NCBI GenBank assembly: GCA_052117605.1
Contig: JBQKIT010000004.1
Source of the DNA: CAG-791 sp000431495
Lineage (GTDB): Bacteria; Bacillota; Clostridia; Lachnospirales; Lachnospiraceae
Length of the DNA stretch: 64,000 nt
Strand: one strand, 5' to 3'
Shown: positions 1 to 7,133 of the stretch, piece after piece
Layout: the number at the start of each line of letters is the position of its first letter
Numbering within the stretch: the stretch's first letter is position 1
Notes under the pieces: model-generated
What the model was told of the DNA's origin: nothing
Seen by the model: the letters and a program-made list of their open reading frames with translations, nothing else
The model's database searches: none
Made by a program: the position numbers and the translations under genes

Positions 1-1
1 T

Positions 2-487
2 CTCAGCGAGGACCAGGCCTCTCTTCTGAGGGAAGGGCAGAGCTACATTATCCAGATCCGTGCGATTAATGACCGGATTCCGGATACGGAGGTGATGTCG
101 GATAAGCTTTACCAGCTGGAAGACATCATGCAGAGAATTTTTACCGAGGTGAAGAAGAACCCGGCCAAGACCAAGGATCTTCGCAAGCTCATGAATTATT
201 ATCTCCCGACTACAACGAAGCTTCTCCGTGCGTATGCGGATCTGAATGAACAGCCGGAGGCGGGAGAGAATATCCGGGAGACCAAGCGTCAGATCGAGGC
301 CTCCATGGATATGATCAACGATGCCTTCGGAAAGCTGCTGGACAATATGTTCCAGGAGCAGGCCTGGGATCTGTCATCGGATTTGAATGTCATGAAGACC
401 ATGATGGCGCAGGACGGACTGACGGAAAGCTATGTGATGAACAGTCAGGGAGAGAAGGTCCCTGCATCGGAAGCAGAAAACCTGTAA
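2..487 (+). CDS. XpaC-like protein (5-bromo-4-chloroindolyl phosphate hydrolysis family), 5' partial
   Basis: The frame is open from base 2, so the gene starts before the window; only the last 161 residues are present. The visible part is mostly helical, with an LxQL-type helix, a conserved stretch around YYLPTTTKLLRAY and a C-terminal helix rich in Met and Gln. This is the pattern of the XpaC family, which in Firmicutes usually sits beside telA, a toxic-anion-resistance gene. Here telA lies 1.9 kb downstream, beyond an oppositely oriented MATE gene. The biochemical role of XpaC is not established. Family assignment is from recognition of the C-terminal region only. Confidence 0.75.
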   Translation, partial: LSEDQASLLREGQSYIIQIRAINDRIPDTEVMSDKLYQLEDIMQRIFTEVKKNPAKTKDLRKLMNYYLPTTTKLLRAYADLNEQPEAGENIRETKRQIEASMDMINDAFGKLLDNMFQEQAWDLSSDLNVMKTMMAQDGLTESYVMNSQGEKVPASEAENL

Positions 488-536
488 CAGGCGGGAAACA
501 GAACGAGCGTAAAACGCAGGGCCTCATTTATGCATG

Positions 537-603
537 AAAAGGCCGGCCTGCGGATCACAAAGGAGCAAAGGATATGCTCCCGAAGATCCGCGGGCCGGCT
601 TTT
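537..603. terminator. Bidirectional compound terminator
   Basis: The arms 537-556 and 585-603 pair (AAAAGGCCGGCCTGCGGATC with GATCCGCGGGCCGGCTTTT, one mismatch). An inner hairpin pairs 562-567 with 575-580. Both outer ends are A/T runs, so the structure can stop transcription from the xpaC-like gene (plus) and from the MATE gene (minus), which converge here. Confidence 0.8.
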
Positions 604-621
604 ATTCTGCCCGGAATTACT

Positions 622-2031
622 TTATGTGGGAAGTCCTGCAAGCTTTTTCCATTTTCCGCTGCGATAGCGAAGAAGGAAGAAGACAATGCGGCAGATCCAG
701 TCGACAATCATGGCGATCCAGACGCCGATGGCGCCCATTCCGAAATTGACGCCGAGAATGTAGGACAGCACAATCCGGAAGAGGAACATGGAAGCAATGG
801 AAACGATCATCGTATAGCGGACATCGTTGCAGGCGCGCAGCATGTTCGGGAAAACAAAGGCGAGCGGCCACAGAAATATGCCGCAGCCCGTGTGAATGAC
901 AACGAGCTTCCAGGTCAGCGCCGTTGCTTCTGCAGAGAGCCCGAAGATGGAGAGAATCGGGTTCAGGAACAGAATGAGCACGTTGTCAAGAACAAACGAG
1001 GGCAGATAGGTGATCAGAAGAATTTTCTTCAGATAAAACCGGATCTGCCATTCCGAGCCTGCACCGACGCATTGGCCGATGACCGTGATCATGGCAAGGC
1101 TGGTTGCCTGCCCGATGATGACACCGACGGAGTCCAGACTGTTGGCTACGCCGTTTGCAGCGATCTGGGAGGTGCCGAACAGGGCGATGATGGAGACAAC
1201 GAGGATTCGTCCGAGCTGGAAGATCCCGTTCTCGGTTCCGCTCGGGATTCCGATGTAGAGAATCTTGCTGATGACGGACCATTTCGGCTTTACCAGAAAG
1301 TGCTTCAGGTAGATTTCCTGTCCGGGTCTTCGAAGGAGCAGCAGGAGAATCAGCGCACCGAGTGCCCGGGAGATCAGGGAAGGGATCGCAACACCTACCG
1401 TTCCCAGATGCAGGGCGAAGACACCGACCGCATTGCCGATGACATTGACAACGTTGACAACAACCGCAGTTTTCAGCGTAATGGCGGCATTTCCCATGGA
1501 GCGGAACAGCGCGGCACAGGCGTTATAAACAGCAAGGAATGGAAAGGAGAGTGCAGAGATCAGGAAATAGATCAGAGCATTCTGCATGACATCCTCCTCA
1601 ATTCCGCCGAAGAAAAGGCGAAGGAGCGGCTCCTTGACGGCGATGGTAAGAAGCATCACAAAAAGACCGAGTGTCAGTACGGTAATCAGAAGCTGCGCGG
1701 CAGAGTCTCTGGCCTGCCTGGGGCGCTTTGCACCGATGTATTGCGAGGTGACGACCGCACCCCCTGTTGCCAGTGCAGAGAAAACAGCAAAAACCAGATT
1801 GTTGATCATGTCGACCAGAGAAACGCCGGAGACAGCTGCTTCACCGACTGCTGAAATCATGACGGTATCCGCCATACCGACGGTCATGGCGAGTGCCTGC
1901 TCGAAAATCAGCGGAATAATCAGCCTGCGAAGATCTCCGGAAGAAAAAAGAAGAGACTCTTTGTGATCAGAACTGCCACAGGGAGTGAAAGCTGCTCCGG
2001 AAGCAGCCTTGTGGGAAAAATGTGAATGCAT
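622..2031 (-). CDS. MATE family efflux transporter
   Basis: This 469-residue polytopic membrane protein has about twelve hydrophobic segments. It carries the MATE signature near the first helix (PLIFEQALAMTVGMADTVMIS) and a matching motif in the second half (GIPSGTENGIFQLGRILV). MATE proteins export cationic drugs or metabolites in exchange for Na+ or H+; the substrate cannot be read from sequence. The start at 2031 has an AGAGGT site 8 nt upstream. The first 25 residues are polar and not conserved in the family, so a later start is possible. It lies alone on the minus strand between xpaC-like and telA. Confidence 0.9.
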   Translation of the reverse strand: MHSHFSHKAASGAAFTPCGSSDHKESLLFSSGDLRRLIIPLIFEQALAMTVGMADTVMISAVGEAAVSGVSLVDMINNLVFAVFSALATGGAVVTSQYIGAKRPRQARDSAAQLLITVLTLGLFVMLLTIAVKEPLLRLFFGGIEEDVMQNALIYFLISALSFPFLAVYNACAALFRSMGNAAITLKTAVVVNVVNVIGNAVGVFALHLGTVGVAIPSLISRALGALILLLLLRRPGQEIYLKHFLVKPKWSVISKILYIGIPSGTENGIFQLGRILVVSIIALFGTSQIAANGVANSLDSVGVIIGQATSLAMITVIGQCVGAGSEWQIRFYLKKILLITYLPSFVLDNVLILFLNPILSIFGLSAEATALTWKLVVIHTGCGIFLWPLAFVFPNMLRACNDVRYTMIVSIASMFLFRIVLSYILGVNFGMGAIGVWIAMIVDWICRIVFFLLRYRSGKWKKLAGLPT

Positions 2032-2144
2032 GGAGAGATACCTCTTATATGGATCGCGTATGGATCGCGAAATGGGCCGCGAACGAATTCGCGGAAAAAT
2101 TAAGCTCTATTCTAGCACAGAATTTCCTGTGCGTAAGAACTGCA

Positions 2145-2173
2145 TAGGCAAAAAACGGGAGGCAGTGTATAAT
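2145..2173 (+). promoter_or_regulatory. Putative promoter of the orf36-telA run
   Basis: A TATAAT -10 box lies at 2168-2173. A moderate -35 match, TAGGCA, lies 17 nt upstream at 2145-2150. It is placed about 50 nt before the first start codon of the run. Confidence 0.5.
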
Positions 2174-2223
2174 AAGTTGAAATTTCGGGCGTTTTTGTCA
2201 CAGAGCGAACGGAGGAATGCAGA

Positions 2224-2334
2224 ATGAGCAAATTCGGAAGTAAGAACAAGGACAGCAAGAAAGCGGAAGAGAAGCGGATGAAGCAGCAGCTGGCTGCACT
2301 TGCCCGCAAGAACGATAAGAAGAAAAAGAAATGA
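2224..2334 (+). CDS. Small, very basic 36-residue protein
   Basis: An ATG at 2224 sits 8 nt after a GGAGG site and opens a 36-codon frame. The product is extremely lysine-rich: 13 Lys and 2 Arg in 36 residues, ending in five lysines. It stops 22 nt before telA, so it is probably translated from the same mRNA. No transmembrane segment is visible. I do not recognise a family. The charge suggests binding to nucleic acid, a ribosome or a membrane surface, but this is only a guess. Confidence 0.6.
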   Translation: MSKFGSKNKDSKKAEEKRMKQQLAALARKNDKKKKK

Positions 2335-2356
2335 TGCTTACCATGAGGAGGGAACG

Positions 2357-3535
2357 ATGAGCGAAGAATTCGGCAGTTTTGCAGCAGCACCGCAGGCACC
2401 GGCATTGGAGTTTGGAGCTCCTGTGGAACAGGCACAGGAGGAGAAAATCCAGGAGATCCAGGCACAGACCGAGGCTGCTGAGAAGGAGAAGAAGATTCCG
2501 GATCCGGATGAAATTCTGACACCGGCGGAGAAGGAGCAGGTCAAGGCCTTTGTGAAGCAGATTGATCTGACGAATACCAGCGGCATTCTGAATTACGGCG
2601 TCGGAACACAGAAGAAGCTGGCAGATTTCTCCCAGAAGGCAATTGACAACGTCCGCACCAAGGATATGGGCGAAGTCGGAAACATGCTTTCGGGACTGGT
2701 CAACGAGCTGAAGGACTTTGACGTTGCGGAGGATGAGAAGGGATTTGCTGCCTTCTTCAAGCGTAAGGCCAATAAGGTGGAAGCGCTCAAGACCCGCTAT
2801 GCCAAGGTGGAAGCCAATGTGCAGACGGTCAGTGATGAGCTGGAGAAGCATCAGGTTCAGCTGATGAAGGATGCTGACCTGATGGATAAGATGTACGAGC
2901 TGAATCTCAGCTATTTCCATGAGCTGACGATGTACATTGCAGCCGGCAAGCTGAAGCTGGAGGAGGTTCGAAACGGTGAGCTCACAGAGCTTCAGAAAAA
3001 AGCTGCAGAGTCGGGACTTCCGGAGGATGCGCAGCGGGCGAAGGATCTCGCAGAGCAGTGTGACCGCTTTGAGAAGAAGATCTATGATCTGGAGCTGACC
3101 AGAACGGTTGCCATGCAGACCGCACCGGAAATTCGGATGGTACAGAATTCCGATACGGTTATGGCGGAGAAGATCCAGTCGACGATCGTCAATACCATCC
3201 CGCTCTGGAAGAACCAGATGGTGATTGCCATCGGTCTGGAGCACGCAAATCAGGCAGCCCGTGCAGAGCGAGAGGTCAATGACATGACGAACCAGCTTCT
3301 GCAGAAGAATGCGGCTGCACTGAAGACAGCGACGGTGGAGACCGCAAAGGAAGCAGAACGCGGTATTGTGGACATTGAGACCCTGAAGAATACCAATCAG
3401 ACGCTGATTGCCGCCATGGATGAGATCATGCAGATTCAGACAGAGGGCAAGGAGAAGCGCCGCGCGGCAGAGGGCGAGCTTGCCCAGATTGAAAACGAGC
3501 TGAAGCAGAAGCTCCTGGAGGCAGCAAGGAGCTGA
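2357..3535 (+). CDS. telA: Toxic anion resistance protein, TelA family
   Basis: This 392-residue soluble, mainly helical protein has the TelA pattern. An acidic N-terminal tail of about 45 residues is followed by a conserved IDLTNTSGILNYGVG segment and long coiled-coil-like helices. The family is linked to resistance to tellurite and other toxic anions and to envelope stress; its mechanism is not settled. The start at 2357 is preceded by GAGGAGGGA, and a longer frame from 2300 would run through orf36. It follows orf36 by 22 nt and precedes the cobO-like gene by about 70 nt. Confidence 0.88.
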   Translation: MSEEFGSFAAAPQAPALEFGAPVEQAQEEKIQEIQAQTEAAEKEKKIPDPDEILTPAEKEQVKAFVKQIDLTNTSGILNYGVGTQKKLADFSQKAIDNVRTKDMGEVGNMLSGLVNELKDFDVAEDEKGFAAFFKRKANKVEALKTRYAKVEANVQTVSDELEKHQVQLMKDADLMDKMYELNLSYFHELTMYIAAGKLKLEEVRNGELTELQKKAAESGLPEDAQRAKDLAEQCDRFEKKIYDLELTRTVAMQTAPEIRMVQNSDTVMAEKIQSTIVNTIPLWKNQMVIAIGLEHANQAARAEREVNDMTNQLLQKNAAALKTATVETAKEAERGIVDIETLKNTNQTLIAAMDEIMQIQTEGKEKRRAAEGELAQIENELKQKLLEAARS

Positions 3536-3606
3536 GATACTGCGGAAAACACAGACAGCAGAAATCAAAAGACATACAGGAACCGCATAAAGGAGAAGGT
3601 GGACGT

Positions 3607-4110
3607 ATGGCAAGAGGCAGAGTCAGAATTTTCGTCGGAACCGGTCATGGGAAAACGCCGGCAGCTCTTGGCCTTGCTCTGATGAGAGCATCCAGGGGCG
3701 GTCATGCCGTAATCATCCAGTTCTTCCGGGGAAGAGGCTTGCCGGATTCCGAGTTTAATAAGAAGCTCGAGCCCGAGATCAAGCTGTTCCGCTTTGAGAA
3801 ATCGGATATTCCGTGGGCGGAAATGAGTGAGGAAGAACGCAGCAGAGAAGCAGCCAATATCCGGAACGGGTTGAATTATGCCCGGAAGGTTCTGGACACC
3901 GGAGAAAGCGATCTTCTTGTGATGGATGATGTGCTGGGACTGATTGACAACGGCATCATCACGTTTGAAGAGATGGGTGAGCTTCTGGAGCATCGCGAGG
4001 AAACCGATGTCGTTCTTACGGGAACAAGGATGGATGACGGACTCTGCCGCTTTGCGGATGAGATACAGGAAATTACAGATTGCCCCTTCTGCTGTTTTGA
4101 AGGAAAGTGA
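3607..4110 (+). CDS. CobA/CobO-like corrinoid adenosyltransferase (P-loop)
   Basis: The 167-residue protein begins with a P-loop near residues 11-18 (GTGHGKTPA). It has the order of secondary structure of the CobA/CobO/BtuR ATP:corrinoid adenosyltransferases: VIIQFFRGRG strand, Asp pair in LLVMDDVLG, then ELLEHR and VVLTGTR. The family transfers the adenosyl group of ATP to Co(I) corrinoids. The P-loop has Pro where the usual Thr stands (GKTP, not GKTT). No other cobalamin gene is nearby. It lies 15 nt before dapA, so it is probably co-transcribed. Function is likely but not certain. Confidence 0.72.
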   Translation: MARGRVRIFVGTGHGKTPAALGLALMRASRGGHAVIIQFFRGRGLPDSEFNKKLEPEIKLFRFEKSDIPWAEMSEEERSREAANIRNGLNYARKVLDTGESDLLVMDDVLGLIDNGIITFEEMGELLEHREETDVVLTGTRMDDGLCRFADEIQEITDCPFCCFEGK

Positions 4111-4125
4111 GAGGAGAACGAGAAT

Positions 4126-5019
4126 ATGTCAGTTTTTACCGGATCGGCCGTTGCCATTGTAACGCCGTTTCATAATGATGCAGACCAGACCGTGAATTAC
4201 GATGCGTTTGCGGAATTACTTGATTTTCAGATTGAGAACGGAACCGATGCCATTGTGGTGTGCGGATCCACAGGCGAATCTGCAACGATGAGCGAGGAGG
4301 AGCATCTGGAGCTGTGCCGCTTTGCCGTGGACTATGTGAAGCACAGAGTTCCGGTCATTGCAGGAACCGGCTCCAACTGCACAAAGACGGCAGCAAATCT
4401 GACCGAGACGGTTCGCGGATACGGTGCGGATGCAGCGCTTGTGATCACCCCCTATTACAACAAGGGCACGCAGGAAGGCTTGTATCAGCATTTCCGCGCG
4501 GTAGCCGAAGCCGGAAGGGGAATTCCGGTGCTGATGTACAACGTTCCGTCCAGAACCGGTGTCAATCTGCTTCCGGAAACGGTGGCGAGACTGGTCCGGG
4601 AGGTTCCGGATATCGTCGGAATCAAGGAAGCCTGCGGCGATCTCAGCCAGATTGTGAAGCTGATGACGCTGACGGATGGGAAAATCGATCTGTACTCCGG
4701 AAATGACGACCAGACCGTTCCGATCATGGCGATGGGAGGTCTTGGTGTGATTTCCGTCGTTGCAAACGTGGTTCCGAAGAAGATGCATGATCTGTGCGCG
4801 GCTTTTCAGGCGGGAGATCTTGCTGCGGCAAGAGCACTTCAGCTTGAGACAGAGGAGCTGTTTGAGTGTCTCTTCTCGGAGGTCAATCCGATTCCGGTCA
4901 AGAAGGCTGTGAGCCTGATGGGCTTTGCAGCAGGTCCTCTTCGCCTGCCGCTGACAGAAATGACCCCTGCCAAGGCAGAAAAGATGGCTGAGGCGATGAA
5001 GAAGCTTGGAGTTCTGTAA
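4126..5019 (+). CDS. dapA: 4-hydroxy-tetrahydrodipicolinate synthase
   Basis: DapA condenses aspartate semialdehyde and pyruvate at the first committed step of lysine/diaminopimelate synthesis. The 297-residue length is typical. Visible motifs are GSTGES (substrate binding), PYYNK with the catalytic Tyr near residue 110, YNVPSRTG, and the Schiff-base lysine in VGIKEACG near residue 167. It starts after GAGGAGA and is followed 77 nt later by dapB, the next enzyme of the pathway. No lysine riboswitch is seen upstream. Confidence 0.97.
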   Translation: MSVFTGSAVAIVTPFHNDADQTVNYDAFAELLDFQIENGTDAIVVCGSTGESATMSEEEHLELCRFAVDYVKHRVPVIAGTGSNCTKTAANLTETVRGYGADAALVITPYYNKGTQEGLYQHFRAVAEAGRGIPVLMYNVPSRTGVNLLPETVARLVREVPDIVGIKEACGDLSQIVKLMTLTDGKIDLYSGNDDQTVPIMAMGGLGVISVVANVVPKKMHDLCAAFQAGDLAAARALQLETEELFECLFSEVNPIPVKKAVSLMGFAAGPLRLPLTEMTPAKAEKMAEAMKKLGVL

Positions 5020-5096
5020 GGAACGGGAACACGAAATTTGAAATTCTGCAGGAAACAGAAGCTGCTGCGGGAGACTGCAGCAGAGAGAGGATGTAT

Positions 5097-5852
5097 ATGG
5101 TAAGAATTTTACTGCACGGCTGCTGCGGCCGTATGGGACGCATGATTACGGAGCTTGCCGGAAACGATGAGGCGGCAGAGATTGTTGCCGGGGTGGATGC
5201 CCGCGGAGAGCAGTACGCGGAATACCCTGTTTATCAAAGCCTTCAGGACGTGAAGGAGGATGTGGACGCCGTCATCGATTTTTCCAATGCAGCGGCTGTG
5301 GATGCGCTTCTTGACTGGTGCGCAGAGCATAAGGTGCCGGCTGCAGTCTGTACAACCGGCCTTTCCGGGGAGCAGATGGAGAAGCTTAAGAAGACATCCG
5401 AACAGGTGGCGGTTCTGAAGTCTGCAAATATGTCGATCGGAATCAACCTTCTTCTGAATGTTCTGAAGGAATGCGCTCCGAAGCTTGCGGCAGCAGGCTT
5501 TGACTGCGAGATCGTGGAGAAGCATCACAACCAGAAGCTGGATGCTCCGAGCGGAACGGCACTTGCACTTGCGGATGCGGTCAACGATTCTCTGGATGAG
5601 AAATGTGATTATGTGTATGACCGGAGCAGCAGGAGAGAAAAGCGGCCGAAAAATGAGATCGGGATCAGCTCTGTCCGCGGGGGAACCATTGTGGGAGATC
5701 ACGATGTGATCTTCGCCGGTCAGGATGAGGTCATCACCTTCTCGCATACTGCGTACAGCCGTGCGATTTTCGCAAAGGGAGCCATTGCCGCAGCCAAATA
5801 CCTGGCGGGGAAAGAGGCCGGCTTCTATGACATGCAGGATGTCCTCGCATGA
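5097..5852 (+). CDS. dapB: 4-hydroxy-tetrahydrodipicolinate reductase
   Basis: DapB reduces the DapA product with NAD(P)H. The N-terminal Rossmann motif is HGCCGRMG, and the family signature EKHHNQKLDAPSGTA supplies the catalytic His and Lys. An earlier ATG at 5091 touches the GAGAGG ribosome site, whereas 5097 has 6 nt spacing and gives the expected start MVRILLHG; 5097 is chosen, giving 251 residues. The stop overlaps the next gene's start by 4 nt (ATGA), so translation is probably coupled to hisA. Confidence 0.96.
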   Translation: MVRILLHGCCGRMGRMITELAGNDEAAEIVAGVDARGEQYAEYPVYQSLQDVKEDVDAVIDFSNAAAVDALLDWCAEHKVPAAVCTTGLSGEQMEKLKKTSEQVAVLKSANMSIGINLLLNVLKECAPKLAAAGFDCEIVEKHHNQKLDAPSGTALALADAVNDSLDEKCDYVYDRSSRREKRPKNEIGISSVRGGTIVGDHDVIFAGQDEVITFSHTAYSRAIFAKGAIAAAKYLAGKEAGFYDMQDVLA

Positions 5853-6712
5853 GAATACGGCCTTGTATCGATATTCATAACGGCAAGGTCAAACAGATCG
5901 TGGGAGGCTCTCTGCGGGATGAATCCGGTAAGGAGAGCGTTCTTAAGGAAAGCGTTCTTAAGGAGAGACTTTCCGGAGAAAATCCGCTTCGGGAGAACTT
6001 TGTTTCACAAAAGGATGCGGACGTCTATGCGGCAATCTATCGCAGGGCGATGCTGCCGGGAGGCCATATCATTCTTCTGAATTCCGTAAAGGAAAAGGAA
6101 GCCTATGAGGCGGATCTGCGGCAGGCTTTTCTCGCACTGAAGGAGTATCCGGACGGCATGCAGGCGGGAGGCGGCATCACTCCGGAGACCGCAGACCGTT
6201 TTCTGGAGGCAGGAGCTTCGCATGTCATTGTGACGAGCTATGTGTTTCGGGACGGCGAGCTTGACCGTAACCATCTGGATGAGATGGTGCGGGCTGTGGG
6301 AAAGAAGCACCTGGTGCTGGACCTCTCCTGCAGGGAGCAGGAAAACGGGAGCTATGTGGTTGTAACGGATCGCTGGCAGAAGTTGACCAGAATGGTCATT
6401 TCTGAAGAAACCCTGGATTTTCTTGCGGAATTCTGTGATGAGTTTCTGATTCATGCTGCTGATGTCGAAGGGAAACGTGCCGGTGTGGAGGAAGACCTTG
6501 CAGAGCTTCTGGGGGGCTGGCAGAAGAAGAGTCGTTTCCCTGTGACCTATGCAGGCGGCGTGCATGTACTGGAGGATCTTTCGAAAATTGCAGCGAGCTC
6601 CGGCGGACGGATGGACGTGACGGTTGGAAGCGCACTGGATCTGTTCGGAGGGAACCTGAAGCTGCAGGAGCTGAAGGAAATGGCGGAGAAGCTCTCAGCG
6701 GAAGTCCGGTGA
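5849..6712 (+). CDS. hisA: ProFAR isomerase, eukaryote-type HisA
   Basis: HisA is a TIM-barrel isomerase of histidine synthesis. This 287-residue form has the catalytic Asp in CIDIH (residue 8) and a second in LVLDLSCR. The intermediate motifs NFVSQ, HVIVTS, FLIHAADVEG, VTYAGG and SALDLFGGNL are those of the fungal/plant enzyme (yeast HIS6 type), not of usual bacterial HisA. After residue 20 it has a low-complexity insert with a duplicated ESVLK unit. It overlaps dapB by 4 nt, and no other histidine gene adjoins it. A dedicated role in histidine synthesis is inferred from the conserved residues. Confidence 0.88.
   Translation: MRIRPCIDIHNGKVKQIVGGSLRDESGKESVLKESVLKERLSGENPLRENFVSQKDADVYAAIYRRAMLPGGHIILLNSVKEKEAYEADLRQAFLALKEYPDGMQAGGGITPETADRFLEAGASHVIVTSYVFRDGELDRNHLDEMVRAVGKKHLVLDLSCREQENGSYVVVTDRWQKLTRMVISEETLDFLAEFCDEFLIHAADVEGKRAGVEEDLAELLGGWQKKSRFPVTYAGGVHVLEDLSKIAASSGGRMDVTVGSALDLFGGNLKLQELKEMAEKLSAEVR
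5935..5964 (+). repeat. 15-bp tandem duplication inside hisA
   Basis: Two 15-bp units (GAGCGTTCTTAAGGA and AAGCGTTCTTAAGGA) lie head to tail and encode ESVLK twice. The unit is a multiple of three, so the frame is kept. It falls in the variable loop after the first barrel strand. Confidence 0.9.
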
Positions 6713-6730
6713 ACAAAATAGCAGCACAAC

Positions 6731-6760
6731 AAAAGGGACATCCGATTGGATGTCCCTTTT
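6731..6760. terminator. Bidirectional terminator between hisA and the cold-shock gene
   Basis: A perfect 13-bp stem (6731-6743 with 6748-6760, loop GATT) carries A4 on one side and T4 on the other. It closes the dapA-dapB-hisA run on the plus strand and the cold-shock gene on the minus strand. Confidence 0.92.
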
Positions 6761-6850
6761 GCTACTAATCAGCTCATTTACATATTGCACTATAAAAAAG
6801 GCATTCTGTTCTTGATCTATTAGTGATCTGCCGAATAACTCAATTCTCAA

Positions 6851-7054
6851 TTAGTTGAGCTTGGTTACGTTAACGGCCTGCGGTCCCTTCTGACCCTGGA
6901 TTACATCATACTCAACAGCCTCGCCCTCGTCGAGAGACTTGAAGCCTTCCATGTTCAGTCCGGAATAATGTACGAATACATCGTTTCCCTCAGAATCGGA
7001 AATGAAGCCGTAACCCTTCTGGTTGTTGAACCACTTAACAGTACCCTTGTTCAT
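6851..7054 (-). CDS. Cold-shock protein, CspA family
   Basis: This 67-residue single OB-fold protein has both RNA-binding motifs: RNP1 KGYGFIS and RNP2 VFVHYS. It binds single-stranded RNA/DNA and acts as an RNA chaperone in the cytoplasm. The length is standard. The ribosome site GGAGGT lies 9 nt before the ATG. Only about 80 nt separate it from the YfhO-like gene upstream on the same strand, so its promoter must be compact or it is partly read from that gene. Confidence 0.96.
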   Translation of the reverse strand: MNKGTVKWFNNQKGYGFISDSEGNDVFVHYSGLNMEGFKSLDEGEAVEYDVIQGQKGPQAVNVTKLN

Positions 7055-7133
7055 TCTAAACTACCTCCGCTGAATGAAAATAAATAATATGCAGCTATGA
7101 AAACCCTCACCGTGAAAATTCTCATAACGGAAT

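Noticed and set aside
574..1854. A 426-codon open frame on the plus strand opposite the MATE gene
   Set aside because: It is antisense to a clear transporter, is very polar with no motif, and owes its length to the codon bias of the real gene.
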